Below, one piece after another: positions 8,630 through 17,846 of a DNA stretch of 64,000 bases; position 1 is the first letter of the stretch, and each line of letters opens with the position of its first letter. The stretch is from the NCBI RefSeq assembly GCF_001654985.1, contig NZ_LXEU01000042.1:1-64000 (forward strand), in the 5' to 3' direction. The position numbers and the translations under genes were made by a program. This DNA comes from Kluyvera georgiana ATCC 51603 (GTDB lineage: Bacteria; Pseudomonadota; Gammaproteobacteria; Enterobacterales; Enterobacteriaceae). Below the pieces are notes generated by a model, which was given only the letters and a program-made list of their open reading frames with translations, was not told the origin of the DNA and did not search any database.

Positions 8630-9262
8630 ACAAATATCCTTATTACTGGTAGGAACGATACGCGTGATACCGCATAGTATCTAGATAGCCGCTAACCATG
8701 CGCTATTTACGCGTTAGAGTGTAACTACATATTACTCGTAGTCTTCAACCATGAACAAAAGATATAATTCCTCTTGTGTTCAGAAAAAAGAATACTCTTA
8801 GTTTGGATATAAGAAAACTCTCATGAGCCCCTTTTTACGTTTCGTTACAACCTATATTGCTATTACCCTGCTTCACAAAATAATATTTTCGTAACCCTAT
8901 GAATTATAGAGAATGTAACTTCCCGATATACTCTGCGTAAGGCTTTGTTAACATGCGTATTCTGTCTTACATTTTGTACATCAGGAAATGTGAGCTAAGT
9001 CTAATTTTAAGATTGGCAGCTATCGCTCAGATAGGCGCGTTACGCATTATTTGCTATCAATAGTGCATCGCGAATAATAATTCCCATTTATATATCATGA
9101 TATACATCGGCCCCCCAATATTGGAATAATCGCAAATTTGTTTTAGATCATTTTTGATAATGGCCGGTAAGAGGATTATGTTCGCGGTAATGAGGAGTAC
9201 GCTAAATCCTTCCCCATTCGTCACCTGGAGGGATTCGATTATATGAATTTACAGGAGTTAAA
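8630..9262. other. Long intergenic region between ftnB and the DJ-1 gene
   Basis: 633 bp of AT-rich DNA between divergently oriented genes. It must hold the promoters of ftnB and of the DJ-1-like gene. I see no convincing open reading frame, RNA gene or strong operator; the T/A-rich run at 8750-8900 and a GATC-rich stretch near 9145 stand out only in composition. Confidence 0.6.
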
Positions 9263-9820
9263 ATGAAACAGGTTGCTGTACTGCTGGCCCCGGGTTTTGA
9301 AGAAGGGGAAGCGATTGTCACTATCGATATCCTGCGCCGTTTGCATATTGGCGTTGAGCTGGTGTCGTGCGCTGAATCACGCGCTGTGGTGAGCTATCAC
9401 GATATCCCGATGGTGGCTGACGCCACGCTGGCAGAGCGTCTTGATACCCTGTACGACGCCGTCGTCCTGCCGGGTGGTCCACAAGGCAGCGTGAATCTGG
9501 CGGCGAATCAGGATGTCGTTAAGTTTGTGGCGGCCCACGATGCCGCGGGCAAATTTATTTGCCCAATCTGCTCAGCCGCTGCGCGCGTGCTGGCCGGCAA
9601 CGATCTGCTGAAAGGCCGTCGCTATGTCTGCTCCGGGGATCTGTGGCAGGACGTGAAAAACGGTGAATACGTTGATGCGCCGGTCGTTGAAGACGGCAAT
9701 CTGATTAGCGGCAAAGGATTCGGTCACGTCTTTGATTTTGCCTTTACCGTCGCGGCACGTCTGTTGGGCGATGAAGCGCCGGTACGTGACCACGCCGATC
9801 ACATCTATTACCGCTGGTAA
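9263..9820 (+). CDS. DJ-1/PfpI family protein
   Basis: Cytosolic flavodoxin-like fold protein of 185 residues. The family nucleophile elbow is visible in the CPICSAA stretch near residues 97-103 and the partner glutamate in GFEEGEA near 12-18. This family includes glyoxalase/deglycase-like and chaperone members such as YajL and ElbB. AGGAG lies 9 bases before the ATG. It sits alone between ftnB and araF, where E. coli K-12 has no gene, and ends at a strong hairpin terminator. Which activity it has cannot be told from sequence. Confidence 0.87.
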   Translation: MKQVAVLLAPGFEEGEAIVTIDILRRLHIGVELVSCAESRAVVSYHDIPMVADATLAERLDTLYDAVVLPGGPQGSVNLAANQDVVKFVAAHDAAGKFICPICSAAARVLAGNDLLKGRRYVCSGDLWQDVKNGEYVDAPVVEDGNLISGKGFGHVFDFAFTVAARLLGDEAPVRDHADHIYYRW

Positions 9821-9887
9821 TTAATTGATCATCTCAGTGGAAGGGGTATCTTCGCTGAGTATATAGATAAATAAGCTATTCTCTCTG

Positions 9888-9918
9888 CGCGAATTGTCTG
9901 ACAATTCGCGTTTTTTAT
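9888..9918 (+). terminator. Intrinsic terminator after the DJ-1 gene
   Basis: Stem CGCGAATTGTC/GACAATTCGCG followed by TTTTTT. Confidence 0.88.
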
Positions 9919-9966
9919 ATGTACGTATCTGCTGAATCTATGCATCACTTCACTGTTATTCAGGGG

Positions 9967-9982
9967 TGTGATGGTGCTCTCT
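9967..9982 (+). promoter_or_regulatory. Possible CRP site upstream of araF
   Basis: TGTGA-N6-TCTCT: a perfect left half and 3 of 5 right-half matches, 143 bp before the araF ATG. araFGH in E. coli is activated by AraC and CRP. I could not identify AraC half-sites with confidence. Confidence 0.35.
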
Positions 9983-10124
9983 TCTGAATGGTTAATTCCT
10001 GGCTATTAATGTTTTAACATTGTTAATGCTGTTAATTGCGCGGCTAATACTTTGTTTTATGTCCGATTTAAATTGTTTGTCTGATTTTTCCCTACATAAA
10101 AGAACATTTAGGCTGGAGTTAACC

Positions 10125-11105
10125 ATGCACAAATTTACGAAAGCGCTGGTGGCCATCGGGCTGGCGGCGGTTATGTCACAATCGGCTATGGCCGAGAATT
10201 TAAAACTCGGCTTTTTAGTGAAACAACCCGAAGAACCCTGGTTCCAGACGGAATGGAAGTTTGCGGATAAAGCCGGTAAAGATCTTGGTTTTGATGTTAT
10301 TAAAATAGCCGTTCCGGACGGTGAGAAAACCCTCAATGCTATTGATAGCCTGGCGGCCAGTGGTGCCAAAGGTTTTGTTATTTGTACGCCAGATCCAAAA
10401 TTAGGGCCTGCTATCATCGCCAAAGCGCGCGGCTACGACATGAAGGTCATCACCGTCGATGATCAGTTCGTTAACGCCAAAGGCAAACCGATGGAGGATG
10501 TGCCGCTGGTGATGATGGCGGCGAGTGAAATTGGCGCACGGCAAGGGCAGGAACTGTATAAAGAGATGCAGAAGCGCGGCTGGGATGTGAAAACCACCGG
10601 GGTGATGGCCATTACCGCCAACGAACTGGATACCGCGCGCCGCCGTACTTCGGGCTCCATGGACGCGCTAAAGGCTGCTGGTTTCCCGGAAAAGCAGATT
10701 TATCAGGTGCCTACCAAATCTAACGATATTCCCGGTGCGTTCGATGCCGGTAACTCACTGTTGGTACAACATCCGGAAGTGAAACAGTGGCTGGTTGTTG
10801 GCATGAACGATAACACCGTGCTCGGTGGCGTGCGTGCTACGGAAGGTCAGGGGTTCAAGGCGGACAACGTCATCGGTATCGGTATCAACGGTGTGGACGC
10901 GGTGAACGAACTGTCAAAAGCGCAGGCTACCGGCTTCTTTGGTTCGCTTCTGCCAAGCCCGGACATTCACGGTTACAAAACCAGCGAGCTGCTCTACAAC
11001 TGGGTGCAGAAAGGCGCTGAGCCACCGAAATTTACCGCGGTGACCGATGTTGTGCTGATTACCCGCGACAACTTCAAAGAAGAGCTGGCGAAAAAAGGCC
11101 TCTAA
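10125..11105 (+). CDS. araF: L-arabinose-binding periplasmic protein AraF
   Basis: Periplasmic receptor of the high-affinity arabinose ABC importer, 326 residues. The start at 10125 gives a standard signal peptide ([12 protein letters not shown]... ending SAMA before ENLKLGF); a reading frame extending further upstream would bury it. The protein has the type I sugar-binding fold. It is first in araFGH, with 62 bp and a small GC-rich hairpin (around 11119-11139) before araG, a common way to keep binding protein in excess. Induction by arabinose through AraC is expected from E. coli. Confidence 0.96.
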   Translation: MHKFTKALVAIGLAAVMSQSAMAENLKLGFLVKQPEEPWFQTEWKFADKAGKDLGFDVIKIAVPDGEKTLNAIDSLAASGAKGFVICTPDPKLGPAIIAKARGYDMKVITVDDQFVNAKGKPMEDVPLVMMAASEIGARQGQELYKEMQKRGWDVKTTGVMAITANELDTARRRTSGSMDALKAAGFPEKQIYQVPTKSNDIPGAFDAGNSLLVQHPEVKQWLVVGMNDNTVLGGVRATEGQGFKADNVIGIGINGVDAVNELSKAQATGFFGSLLPSPDIHGYKTSELLYNWVQKGAEPPKFTAVTDVVLITRDNFKEELAKKGL

Positions 11106-11167
11106 GTCCTGATGGTTCTCCTCCCGCAGGGCGGGAGGAGAGGGATCGTGTCATTGTGGAGGTTGCG

Positions 11168-12682
11168 ATGCAACAGTCTACCCCTTATCTCTCTTTCTGC
11201 GGTATCAGCAAAACCTTCCCGGGCGTAAAGGCGCTGTCCGATATTAGCTTCGATTGCTATAGCGGGCAGGTCCACGCGCTGATGGGCGAGAACGGCGCCG
11301 GCAAGTCGACGCTGCTGAAAATTCTTAGCGGTAACTATACCCCGACGTCCGGCACGCTGGCGCTGCGCGGAGAAGAGATTTCTTTTGCTGATACCACCGC
11401 GGCGCTGAACGCGGGTATCGCGATAATTTACCAGGAACTGCATCTCGTCCCGGAAATGACCGTGGCGGAAAATATCTATCTTGGTCAATTGCCAAGCCGC
11501 GGCGGTATCGTTAACCGCAAACTGCTGAACTATGAAGCGCGTATCCAGCTTGAGCATCTGGGTCTGGACATCGATCCCGATACGCCGCTGAAGTACCTGT
11601 CGATTGGCCAATGGCAGATGGTCGAGATTGCCAAAGCGCTGGCGCGAAACGCCAAGGTCATTGCCTTTGATGAACCGACCAGCTCACTTTCCGCGCGCGA
11701 AATCGACAACCTGTTTCGGGTGATCCGTGAACTGCGCAAAGAGGGACGGGTGATCATCTATGTGTCTCACCGCATGGAAGAGATCTTCGCGCTGAGCGAT
11801 GCCATCACCGTATTTAAAGATGGCCGCTATGTCTGCACCTTTACCGACATGATGGAAGTGAGCCACGACCGGTTGGTGCAGGCGATGGTCGGGCGTGACA
11901 TTGGCGATATCTATGGCTGGCAGCCGCGTCAGTACGGTGAAGAGCGTCTGCGTCTATCGCTGGTGAAAGCGCCGGGCGTGCGCACGCCGATTTCGCTGAC
12001 CGTTCGCAGCGGTGAAATCGTCGGCCTGTTTGGCCTGGTTGGTGCCGGGCGCAGCGAGCTGATGAAAGGGATCTTCGGCGGGACGAAAATAACCGGCGGT
12101 GAGATTTTCATCGACGGTGAGCGCGTGACCATCAATAAACCTGCGCAGGCGATTCGCGCGGGGATGATGCTGTGCCCAGAAGACCGCAAAGCCGAGGGGA
12201 TCATCCCGGTCCATTCGGTGCGTGACAATATCAACATTAGCGCCCGCCGCAAGCATATCCACGCGGGGTGCCTCATCAATAACGACTGGGAAGCGACTAA
12301 TGCCGACCATCATATTCAGTCTCTTAATATCAAAACGCCGGGGGCTCAGCAGCTGATCATGAACCTCTCCGGGGGCAATCAGCAGAAGGCGATTCTCGGA
12401 CGCTGGCTGTCGGAAGATATGAAGGTGATCCTGCTTGATGAGCCCACGCGGGGCATCGACGTTGGGGCAAAACACGAAATCTATAACGTGATTTATGCGC
12501 TGGCGGCGTCCGGCGTCGCGGTGTTGTTTGCTTCCAGCGACCTACCGGAAGTGCTGGGCGTTGCCGACCGTATTGTGGTGATGCGTGAAGGGGAAATCGC
12601 CGGAGAGCTGCTGCACGAGAGCGCCAATGAACAACAGGCGTTAAGCCTGGCTATGCCAAAAGTCAGTCAGGCCGTTGCCTGA
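11168..12682 (+). CDS. araG: Arabinose import ATP-binding protein AraG
   Basis: Cytosolic twin-cassette ATPase energising arabinose uptake, 504 residues. The first cassette shows Walker [10 protein letters not shown] near residues 40-48 and DEPTSS; the second has signature LSGGNQQK and Walker B DEPTRG, with the degenerate second Walker A usual for this sugar-transporter class. The start at 11168 (MQQSTPY) follows a GGAGG ribosome site by 6 bases; a GTG 12 bases upstream is less likely. araH follows 11 bp downstream. Confidence 0.96.
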   Translation: MQQSTPYLSFCGISKTFPGVKALSDISFDCYSGQVHALMGENGAGKSTLLKILSGNYTPTSGTLALRGEEISFADTTAALNAGIAIIYQELHLVPEMTVAENIYLGQLPSRGGIVNRKLLNYEARIQLEHLGLDIDPDTPLKYLSIGQWQMVEIAKALARNAKVIAFDEPTSSLSAREIDNLFRVIRELRKEGRVIIYVSHRMEEIFALSDAITVFKDGRYVCTFTDMMEVSHDRLVQAMVGRDIGDIYGWQPRQYGEERLRLSLVKAPGVRTPISLTVRSGEIVGLFGLVGAGRSELMKGIFGGTKITGGEIFIDGERVTINKPAQAIRAGMMLCPEDRKAEGIIPVHSVRDNINISARRKHIHAGCLINNDWEATNADHHIQSLNIKTPGAQQLIMNLSGGNQQKAILGRWLSEDMKVILLDEPTRGIDVGAKHEIYNVIYALAASGVAVLFASSDLPEVLGVADRIVVMREGEIAGELLHESANEQQALSLAMPKVSQAVA

Positions 12683-12693
12683 GTTAGGAGGTT

Positions 12694-13677
12694 ATGATGT
12701 CAACTGTTACTACGCCTGGCGCCCGCCGCTCGTCGTTGAGCCTTAGCCGTATCTGGGATCAGTACGGAATGCTGGTGGTCTTCGCCGCGCTGTTTATCTG
12801 CTGTGCGATTTTTGTCCCGAACTTTGCCACCTTTATCAATATGAAGGGGCTTGGGCTGGCGATCTCGATGTCGGGAATGGTGGCCTGCGGGATGCTGTTC
12901 TGCCTGGCCTCCGGCGATTTTGATCTGTCGGTTGCTTCAGTGATTGCCTGTGCGGGCGTCACGACGGCGGTGGTGATTAACGTCACTGAAAATCTGTGGA
13001 TTGGCGTCTTTGCCGGGCTGCTGCTCGGGGCGGTGAGCGGGCTGGTCAACGGCTTCGTGATTGCCCGTCTTAAGATCAACGCGCTGATCACTACGCTTGC
13101 CACCATGCAGATCGTGCGCGGGCTGGCCTATATTATCTCCGATGGAAAGGCGGTAGGGATTGAGGATGAGCGTTTCTTCACCCTGGGCTACGCCAACTGG
13201 CTGGGCCTGCCGGCACCTATCTGGTTGACGGTCGGTTGCCTGATTATTTTCGGTCTTTTGCTCAACAAAACCACCTTTGGCCGTAACACGCTGGCGATCG
13301 GCGGCAATGAAGAGGCCGCTCGGCTGGCGGGGGTTCCGGTGGTGCGCACCAAGATTATTATCTTTGTGCTCTCAGGCCTGGTGTCAGCTGCCGCGGGGAT
13401 CATTCTGGCCTCACGTATGACCAGCGGACAGCCCATGACGTCGATTGGCTATGAGCTGATCGTCATCTCCGCCTGCGTGCTGGGCGGCGTCTCGCTGAAA
13501 GGCGGGATTGGCAAGATATCGTACGTGGTCGCCGGGATTCTGATTCTGGGCACCGTGGAGAACGCGATGAACCTGCTCAATATCTCTCCATTCTCACAGT
13601 ATGTCGTGCGCGGTTTAATTCTGTTGGCGGCGGTGATCTTCGACCGTTACAAACAGAAAGCCAAACGGAGCGTATAG
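12694..13677 (+). CDS. araH: Arabinose ABC transporter permease AraH
   Basis: Inner-membrane channel subunit of 327 residues with about eight to ten membrane segments, matching E. coli AraH (328). Two ATGs are adjacent at the start behind TAGGAGG. It is the last gene of araFGH and is followed by a clear terminator. In E. coli K-12 the trehalose genes otsBA come next; here they are absent and uspC follows after 82 bp. Confidence 0.96.
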   Translation: MMSTVTTPGARRSSLSLSRIWDQYGMLVVFAALFICCAIFVPNFATFINMKGLGLAISMSGMVACGMLFCLASGDFDLSVASVIACAGVTTAVVINVTENLWIGVFAGLLLGAVSGLVNGFVIARLKINALITTLATMQIVRGLAYIISDGKAVGIEDERFFTLGYANWLGLPAPIWLTVGCLIIFGLLLNKTTFGRNTLAIGGNEEAARLAGVPVVRTKIIIFVLSGLVSAAAGIILASRMTSGQPMTSIGYELIVISACVLGGVSLKGGIGKISYVVAGILILGTVENAMNLLNISPFSQYVVRGLILLAAVIFDRYKQKAKRSV

Positions 13678-13710
13678 CGCAGACTGTCGGCTGAAATCAT
13701 TCAGGATCGC

Positions 13711-13739
13711 CCGGGAGAATGAACGTTCTCCCGGTTTTT
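13711..13739. terminator. araFGH terminator
   Basis: Nine-base-pair stem CCGGGAGAA/TTCTCCCGG with a T-run, between the converging araH and uspC genes. Confidence 0.92.
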
Positions 13740-13759
13740 GGCTTATCTCGACGACATTG

Positions 13760-14179
13760 TTACAACGTCACGAGCAAAACGTCCACACAGCTGGTTCCCA
13801 CGATACCTTTTGCCGAGCAGGTGGCGCGGGAAAAAAAGCTTTGGTTATGGTTACCGCAGATGACCAGGTCAACCTGGTATTTTTGACTGAACACTTTGAT
13901 ATGTTCGCCTAATTCTCCGCAGGCGATTTGGCTTTTCCAGATGGGGTAGTCGGCCGTGTCAGCCAACGTTTGCAGGAACTGGAGGGTCTCTTCCTGCATC
14001 AGCTCCCGCAGGTTTTCCATCATCGGGGCGGCGAGTTGATTATACATTTCCGGGTCGGTTGAGAGGGTGATAAGGCTAATGCGCGCGTTGACAGGACGCG
14101 CGATGGCGACTGCTTTCCGTAGCAGGGCCTGACTTTCCGGGGTGGGGGCAACGGCCACCAGTAGATGTGAGTAAGACAT
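13760..14179 (-). CDS. uspC: Universal stress protein UspC
   Basis: Cytosolic UspA-superfamily protein of 139 residues (E. coli UspC 142), with the SHLLVAVAPTPES N-terminal strand and a C-terminal GNHNQSFFSRATCSAKGIV region in the place of the nucleotide-binding loop. UspC is linked in E. coli to osmotic and UV stress and to motility. It is divergent from flhD across a 790 bp regulatory region, as in E. coli, but its usual otsA neighbour is missing. Confidence 0.92.
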   Translation of the reverse strand: MSYSHLLVAVAPTPESQALLRKAVAIARPVNARISLITLSTDPEMYNQLAAPMMENLRELMQEETLQFLQTLADTADYPIWKSQIACGELGEHIKVFSQKYQVDLVICGNHNQSFFSRATCSAKGIVGTSCVDVLLVTL

Positions 14180-14969
14180 CAGACCTCCTTGCTCTAATAA
14201 TGCGCGCTCTCTTTTTATTCTCTTACTCTTTTTACCTCAGAGCTGCAAGGGGAAAGCAGAATAAATCTGTCTATAAGTTAACCTAATACATAAGTTTTTT
14301 TATGCGAATAAATGCGTAATTATTGTACAGATTGCATAAGCGACGCTGAATATATCATGTAATCAAAACAGCGAATAAACATTTAATTTATGCTGAATTA
14401 ATGTTAATGAAAGGTAAATAATATGCAAATGAATATACGGCAAATCATTCGATGTTTCAATTTATTGAATTTACGATGAATTTTATATATTAGATGAAGC
14501 TATGATCTGTGATAATTTTTTCGCAATTGTCTCAAGTAAAGTTGCCCACCGTCGAAGGTTATTGGATAGTTTCGGTGAATGAATATCCGTCAGGCAGGAA
14601 TAAAACAGCGTTTTGAATGGTTATTTATTGTTCAAAATACAACTATGACTAATGGATACGGTGTAAAAATACGGTTTGATTTTGTGATGTTGATCACATA
14701 AATTTCAAATTAACAGTGAAGTAACATTGTATGTGTCACATCTGGCGAGTAAAGTTGCGTCGAATTAGGAAAAATCTTAGTAAATTGTAAGAAATGTTTA
14801 GAATTGCCGGGCCGTGCGATCAAAACGTTACCCGGCGATGGGGCATGAGATTCACCTAATCGGCTACGCATTTTGACCGATTCTTTTTTTATCGGGCCTT
14901 GCCCGACGACATCACGGGGTATGCGGATTTTCCGCATAAAGTACAAATTGGTTATTCGGGATGGGGAAA
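14180..14969. promoter_or_regulatory. uspC-flhD intergenic regulatory region
   Basis: 790 bp of AT-rich DNA between divergent uspC and flhD. In related enterobacteria this region integrates many regulators of motility and receives IS insertions; no IS element is present here. The one site I can name is the perfect CRP box at 14683-14698. The last 250 bp would form a long flhD leader, known in E. coli to be a target of small RNAs and CsrA. Confidence 0.75.
14683..14698 (+). promoter_or_regulatory. CRP site of flhDC
   Basis: TGTGA-TGTTGA-TCACA is a perfect match to both CRP half-sites. In E. coli, CRP bound at about -72 activates flhDC; by analogy the start of transcription would be near 14762. 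Confidence 0.85.
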
Positions 14970-15320
14970 ATGCATACATCCGAGTTGCTAAAGCACATCT
15001 ATGACATCAACTTGTCTTACTTGCTTCTTGCACAGCGTTTGATCGGTCAGGATAAGGCTTCAGCCATGTTCCGCCTCGGTATCAACGAGGATATGGCGAA
15101 AGTCCTCGGGGAACTGACGCTCCCGCAGATGGTGAAACTGGCCGAAACCAATCAATTGGTTTGTCAGTTCCGTTTTGATGACTCACAAACCATCACCCGT
15201 CTGACGCAGGAATCACGGGTTGACGATTTACAGCAAATCCATACCGGCATTCTGCTCTCCACACGCCTGCTGAATCAGGCCAGTCATTCAGGCGAACCTG
15301 CCCGTAAGAAAAGGGCTTGA
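14970..15320 (+). CDS. flhD: Flagellar master regulator subunit FlhD
   Basis: DNA-binding subunit of the FlhD4C2 activator of class 2 flagellar genes, 116 residues from MHTSELL. An ATG nine bases upstream (14961) gives 119 residues, but the nearest GGG abuts it, while GGGA at 14958 is 8 bases from the 14970 ATG, so the inner start is chosen. The core is near identical to E. coli; residues 85-105 and the RKKRA tail are conserved. It is two bases from flhC. Confidence 0.96.
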   Translation: MHTSELLKHIYDINLSYLLLAQRLIGQDKASAMFRLGINEDMAKVLGELTLPQMVKLAETNQLVCQFRFDDSQTITRLTQESRVDDLQQIHTGILLSTRLLNQASHSGEPARKKRA

Positions 15321-15322
15321 CC

Positions 15323-15901
15323 ATGAGCGAAAAAAGCATTGTTCAGGAAGCACGCGATATTCAGCTCGCCATGGAGCTGATTACCCTGGGCGCGCGTTTG
15401 CAAATGCTTGAAAGCGAAACACAATTGAGCCGTGGTCGTTTGATTAAGCTCTACAAAGAACTTCGCGGCAGCCCGCCGCCGAAAGGAATGCTACCGTTTT
15501 CCACGGACTGGTTTATGACGTGGGAGCAGAATATTCACTCTTCCATGTTCTGCAATGCCTGGCAGTTCTTACTCAAAAGTGGGCAATGTTCTGGCGTCGA
15601 TGCTGTGATCAAGGCTTACCGTCTCTACCTCGAGCAGTGCCCTCAGCAAGATGCCGGGCCACTGTTGGCCCTGACGCGTGCGTGGACGTTGGTTCGTTTT
15701 GTCGAAAGCGGCATGCTTGAACTCTCCAGCTGTAACGCCTGCGGCGGTAACTTTATCACCCACGCCCACCAGCCCGTTGGTAGCTTTGTATGCAGCTTAT
15801 GCCAGCCGCCATCACGGGCCGTAAAAAGACGTAAACTTTCTGAGGATCTTGCCGATAGTAATCCACAACTGCTGGATGAACAGATAGAGCAAGCTGTTTA
15901 A
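15323..15901 (+). CDS. flhC: Flagellar master regulator subunit FlhC
   Basis: Zinc-binding partner of FlhD, 192 residues as in E. coli. The four-cysteine zinc site is intact (CNAC near 138-141 and CSLC near 158-161). The start at 15323 (MSEKSIV) follows a weak ribosome site; an in-frame start six bases upstream overlaps the flhD stop and is less likely. The 3' end of flhC contains the sigma-28 promoter for motA and the start of the predicted MotR RNA. Confidence 0.96.
   Translation: MSEKSIVQEARDIQLAMELITLGARLQMLESETQLSRGRLIKLYKELRGSPPPKGMLPFSTDWFMTWEQNIHSSMFCNAWQFLLKSGQCSGVDAVIKAYRLYLEQCPQQDAGPLLALTRAWTLVRFVESGMLELSSCNACGGNFITHAHQPVGSFVCSLCQPPSRAVKRRKLSEDLADSNPQLLDEQIEQAV
15832..15858 (+). 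promoter_or_regulatory. Sigma-28 (FliA) promoter of motA, inside flhC
   Basis: TAAA-N15-GCCGATAG matches the FliA consensus TAAA-N15-GCCGATAA at 11 of 12 positions. Location within the flhC coding end is the same as in E. coli. Confidence 0.88.
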
Positions 15902-15961
15902 ACCCCACACGGTGTGGCGAAAACACTCCAGCAGCAGCCATTATGGCCGCTGCTTTTTTTT
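15866..15961 (+). ncRNA. motR: Predicted sigma-28-dependent small RNA MotR
   Basis: A transcript from the FliA promoter at 15832-15858 to the terminator at 15931-15961 is about 95 nt, agreeing with the E. coli small RNA MotR made from the motA leader. It starts in the flhC coding sequence and ends before motA. Read-through makes the motAB-cheAW message. The 5' end is estimated. Confidence 0.65.
15931..15961 (+). terminator. Terminator in the motA leader
   Basis: Stem GCAGC-A-GCC/GGC-C-GCTGC with a 5-base loop and eight T, between flhC and motA. It ends flhDC transcripts and the predicted MotR RNA. Confidence 0.9.
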
Positions 15962-16025
15962 GCCTGCGCGTGGGTGAAATTGCTCATCTGTCTCCTCTCT
16001 TAGTCAACAGTGGAAGGATGATAGC

Positions 16026-16919
16026 GTGCTGATCTTAATAGGTTACCTGGTCGTTTTGGGGACAGTTTTCGGCGGTTACATGATGACTGGCGGACACCTT
16101 GGAGCACTGTATCAACCAGCCGAGCTGGTTATTATCGGCGGGGCGGGGGTTGGCGCGTTCATCGTGGGCAACAACGGCAAGGCCATTAAGGGCACGCTGA
16201 AAGCATTGCCTTTGCTGTTCCGCCGCTCAAAGTACACCAAAACGATGTATATGGATTTGCTGGCGCTGCTCTATCGCCTGATGGCTAAGTCACGCCAGCA
16301 GGGGATGTTTTCGCTCGAGCGCGATATTGAAAATCCAAAAGAGAGCGAAATTTTCGCCAGCTACCCGCGGATCCTCGCCGATACGGTGATGCTGGAATTT
16401 ATCGTCGACTATCTGCGCCTGATCATCAGCGGCAACATGAACACCTTCGAAATTGAAGCGTTGATGGATGAAGAAATCGAAACCCACGAAAGCGAAAGCG
16501 AAGTGCCGGCCAACAGCCTGGCGCTGGTGGGAGATTCGCTGCCGGCGTTTGGTATTGTTGCGGCGGTCATGGGCGTGGTACACGCCTTAGGTTCAGCCGA
16601 CCGTCCGGCGGCAGAGCTGGGGGCGCTGATTGCCCACGCGATGGTCGGTACGTTCCTTGGGATCCTGCTGGCCTATGGCTTTGTTTCACCGCTCGCGAGC
16701 GTGCTGCGTCAAAAGAGCGCGGAAACGACGAAGATGATGCAGTGCGTCAAAATTACGCTGCTGTCTAACCTCAACGGCTACGCGCCGCCGATCGCCGTCG
16801 AATTTGGCCGCAAAACGCTTTACACCAGTGAACGTCCGTCGTTTATCGAGCTGGAAGAGCACGTCCGTGCGGTACGTAACCCGGCGGGGCAACAGCAAAC
16901 GACCACCGAGGACGCATGA
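16026..16919 (+). CDS. motA: Flagellar motor stator protein MotA
   Basis: Inner-membrane stator subunit of 297 residues (E. coli 295) with four membrane segments; it conducts protons with MotB and generates torque on FliG. Start is GTG at 16026, as in E. coli, behind GGAAGGA. The cytoplasmic loop with the conserved charged residues (RRSKYTK region near 66-72 and the RDIENPKE stretch near 100) and the proline/glycine-rich third and fourth segments are present. The ATGA overlap with motB implies coupled translation. Confidence 0.97.
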   Translation: MLILIGYLVVLGTVFGGYMMTGGHLGALYQPAELVIIGGAGVGAFIVGNNGKAIKGTLKALPLLFRRSKYTKTMYMDLLALLYRLMAKSRQQGMFSLERDIENPKESEIFASYPRILADTVMLEFIVDYLRLIISGNMNTFEIEALMDEEIETHESESEVPANSLALVGDSLPAFGIVAAVMGVVHALGSADRPAAELGALIAHAMVGTFLGILLAYGFVSPLASVLRQKSAETTKMMQCVKITLLSNLNGYAPPIAVEFGRKTLYTSERPSFIELEEHVRAVRNPAGQQQTTTEDA

Positions 16920-17842
16920 AGAATCAATCGCATCCTATTGTCGTCGTTAAGCGGCGTAAACATAAATCGCACGGTAGCGCGCATGGCTCGTGGAAGATTG
17001 CCTATGCCGACTTTATGACGGCTATGATGGCGTTCTTCCTGGTGATGTGGCTGATCTCCATCTCCAGCCCGAAAGAGCTGATTCAGATAGCCGAATACTT
17101 CCGTACGCCGCTGGCCACCGCGATCACCGGAGGCCAGCGGATGGCGAACAGCGAGAGTCCGATTCCCGGAGGCGGTGATGATGTCACCCAGCAACAGGGC
17201 GAAGTACACAAGCAGCCGAACATCGACGACCTGAAAAAACGGATGGAAACCAATCGCCTGAAACGTATTCGTGGCGAACTGGACCAGCTGATTGAGGCCG
17301 ATCCCAAGCTGCGTGCGCTGCGTCCGCATCTGAAAATTGACCTCGTGCAGGAAGGGCTGCGTATTCAGATTATCGACAGCCAGAACCGACCGATGTTTAA
17401 AACCGGCAGCGCCGAAGTGGAACCTTACATGCGCGATATTCTCCGTGCGATTGCGCCGGTGCTGAACGAAATTCCCAATAAGGTCAGCCTGGCCGGTCAT
17501 ACGGACGACTATCCGTATGCCACCGGGGAGCGTGGCTACAGCAACTGGGAGCTGTCGGCAGATCGCGCCAACGCTTCCCGCCGTGAACTGGTGGCCGGCG
17601 GGCTGGATGATGGCAAAGTTTTACGCGTGATCGGGATGTCAAACTCGATGCGCTTATCAGAGCACGGCGGCAACGATGCGATTAACCGTCGCATCAGCCT
17701 GCTGGTGCTGAATAACCAGGCTGAGCAGGCCATTCTCCATGAGAATGCCGAGAGCCAGAATGAACCTTTAAGCGTATTACCGTCGCCGACGACCTCACCG
17801 TCTGCATCAGGTACTACGGCGCCACAACCCGACTCGAGGTGA
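16916..17842 (+). CDS. motB: Flagellar motor stator protein MotB
   Basis: Stator subunit of 308 residues. A basic N-terminus leads into one membrane helix holding the proton-accepting Asp32 ([11 protein letters not shown]). Then come the plug region and an OmpA-like peptidoglycan-binding domain (about 145-275; [10 protein letters not shown] and NRRISLLVL motifs). The C-terminal tail is Ser/Pro/Thr-rich. It overlaps motA by 4 bases and cheA follows 4 bp later. Confidence 0.97.
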   Translation: MKNQSHPIVVVKRRKHKSHGSAHGSWKIAYADFMTAMMAFFLVMWLISISSPKELIQIAEYFRTPLATAITGGQRMANSESPIPGGGDDVTQQQGEVHKQPNIDDLKKRMETNRLKRIRGELDQLIEADPKLRALRPHLKIDLVQEGLRIQIIDSQNRPMFKTGSAEVEPYMRDILRAIAPVLNEIPNKVSLAGHTDDYPYATGERGYSNWELSADRANASRRELVAGGLDDGKVLRVIGMSNSMRLSEHGGNDAINRRISLLVLNNQAEQAILHENAESQNEPLSVLPSPTTSPSASGTTAPQPDSR

Positions 17843-17846
17843 TTGC

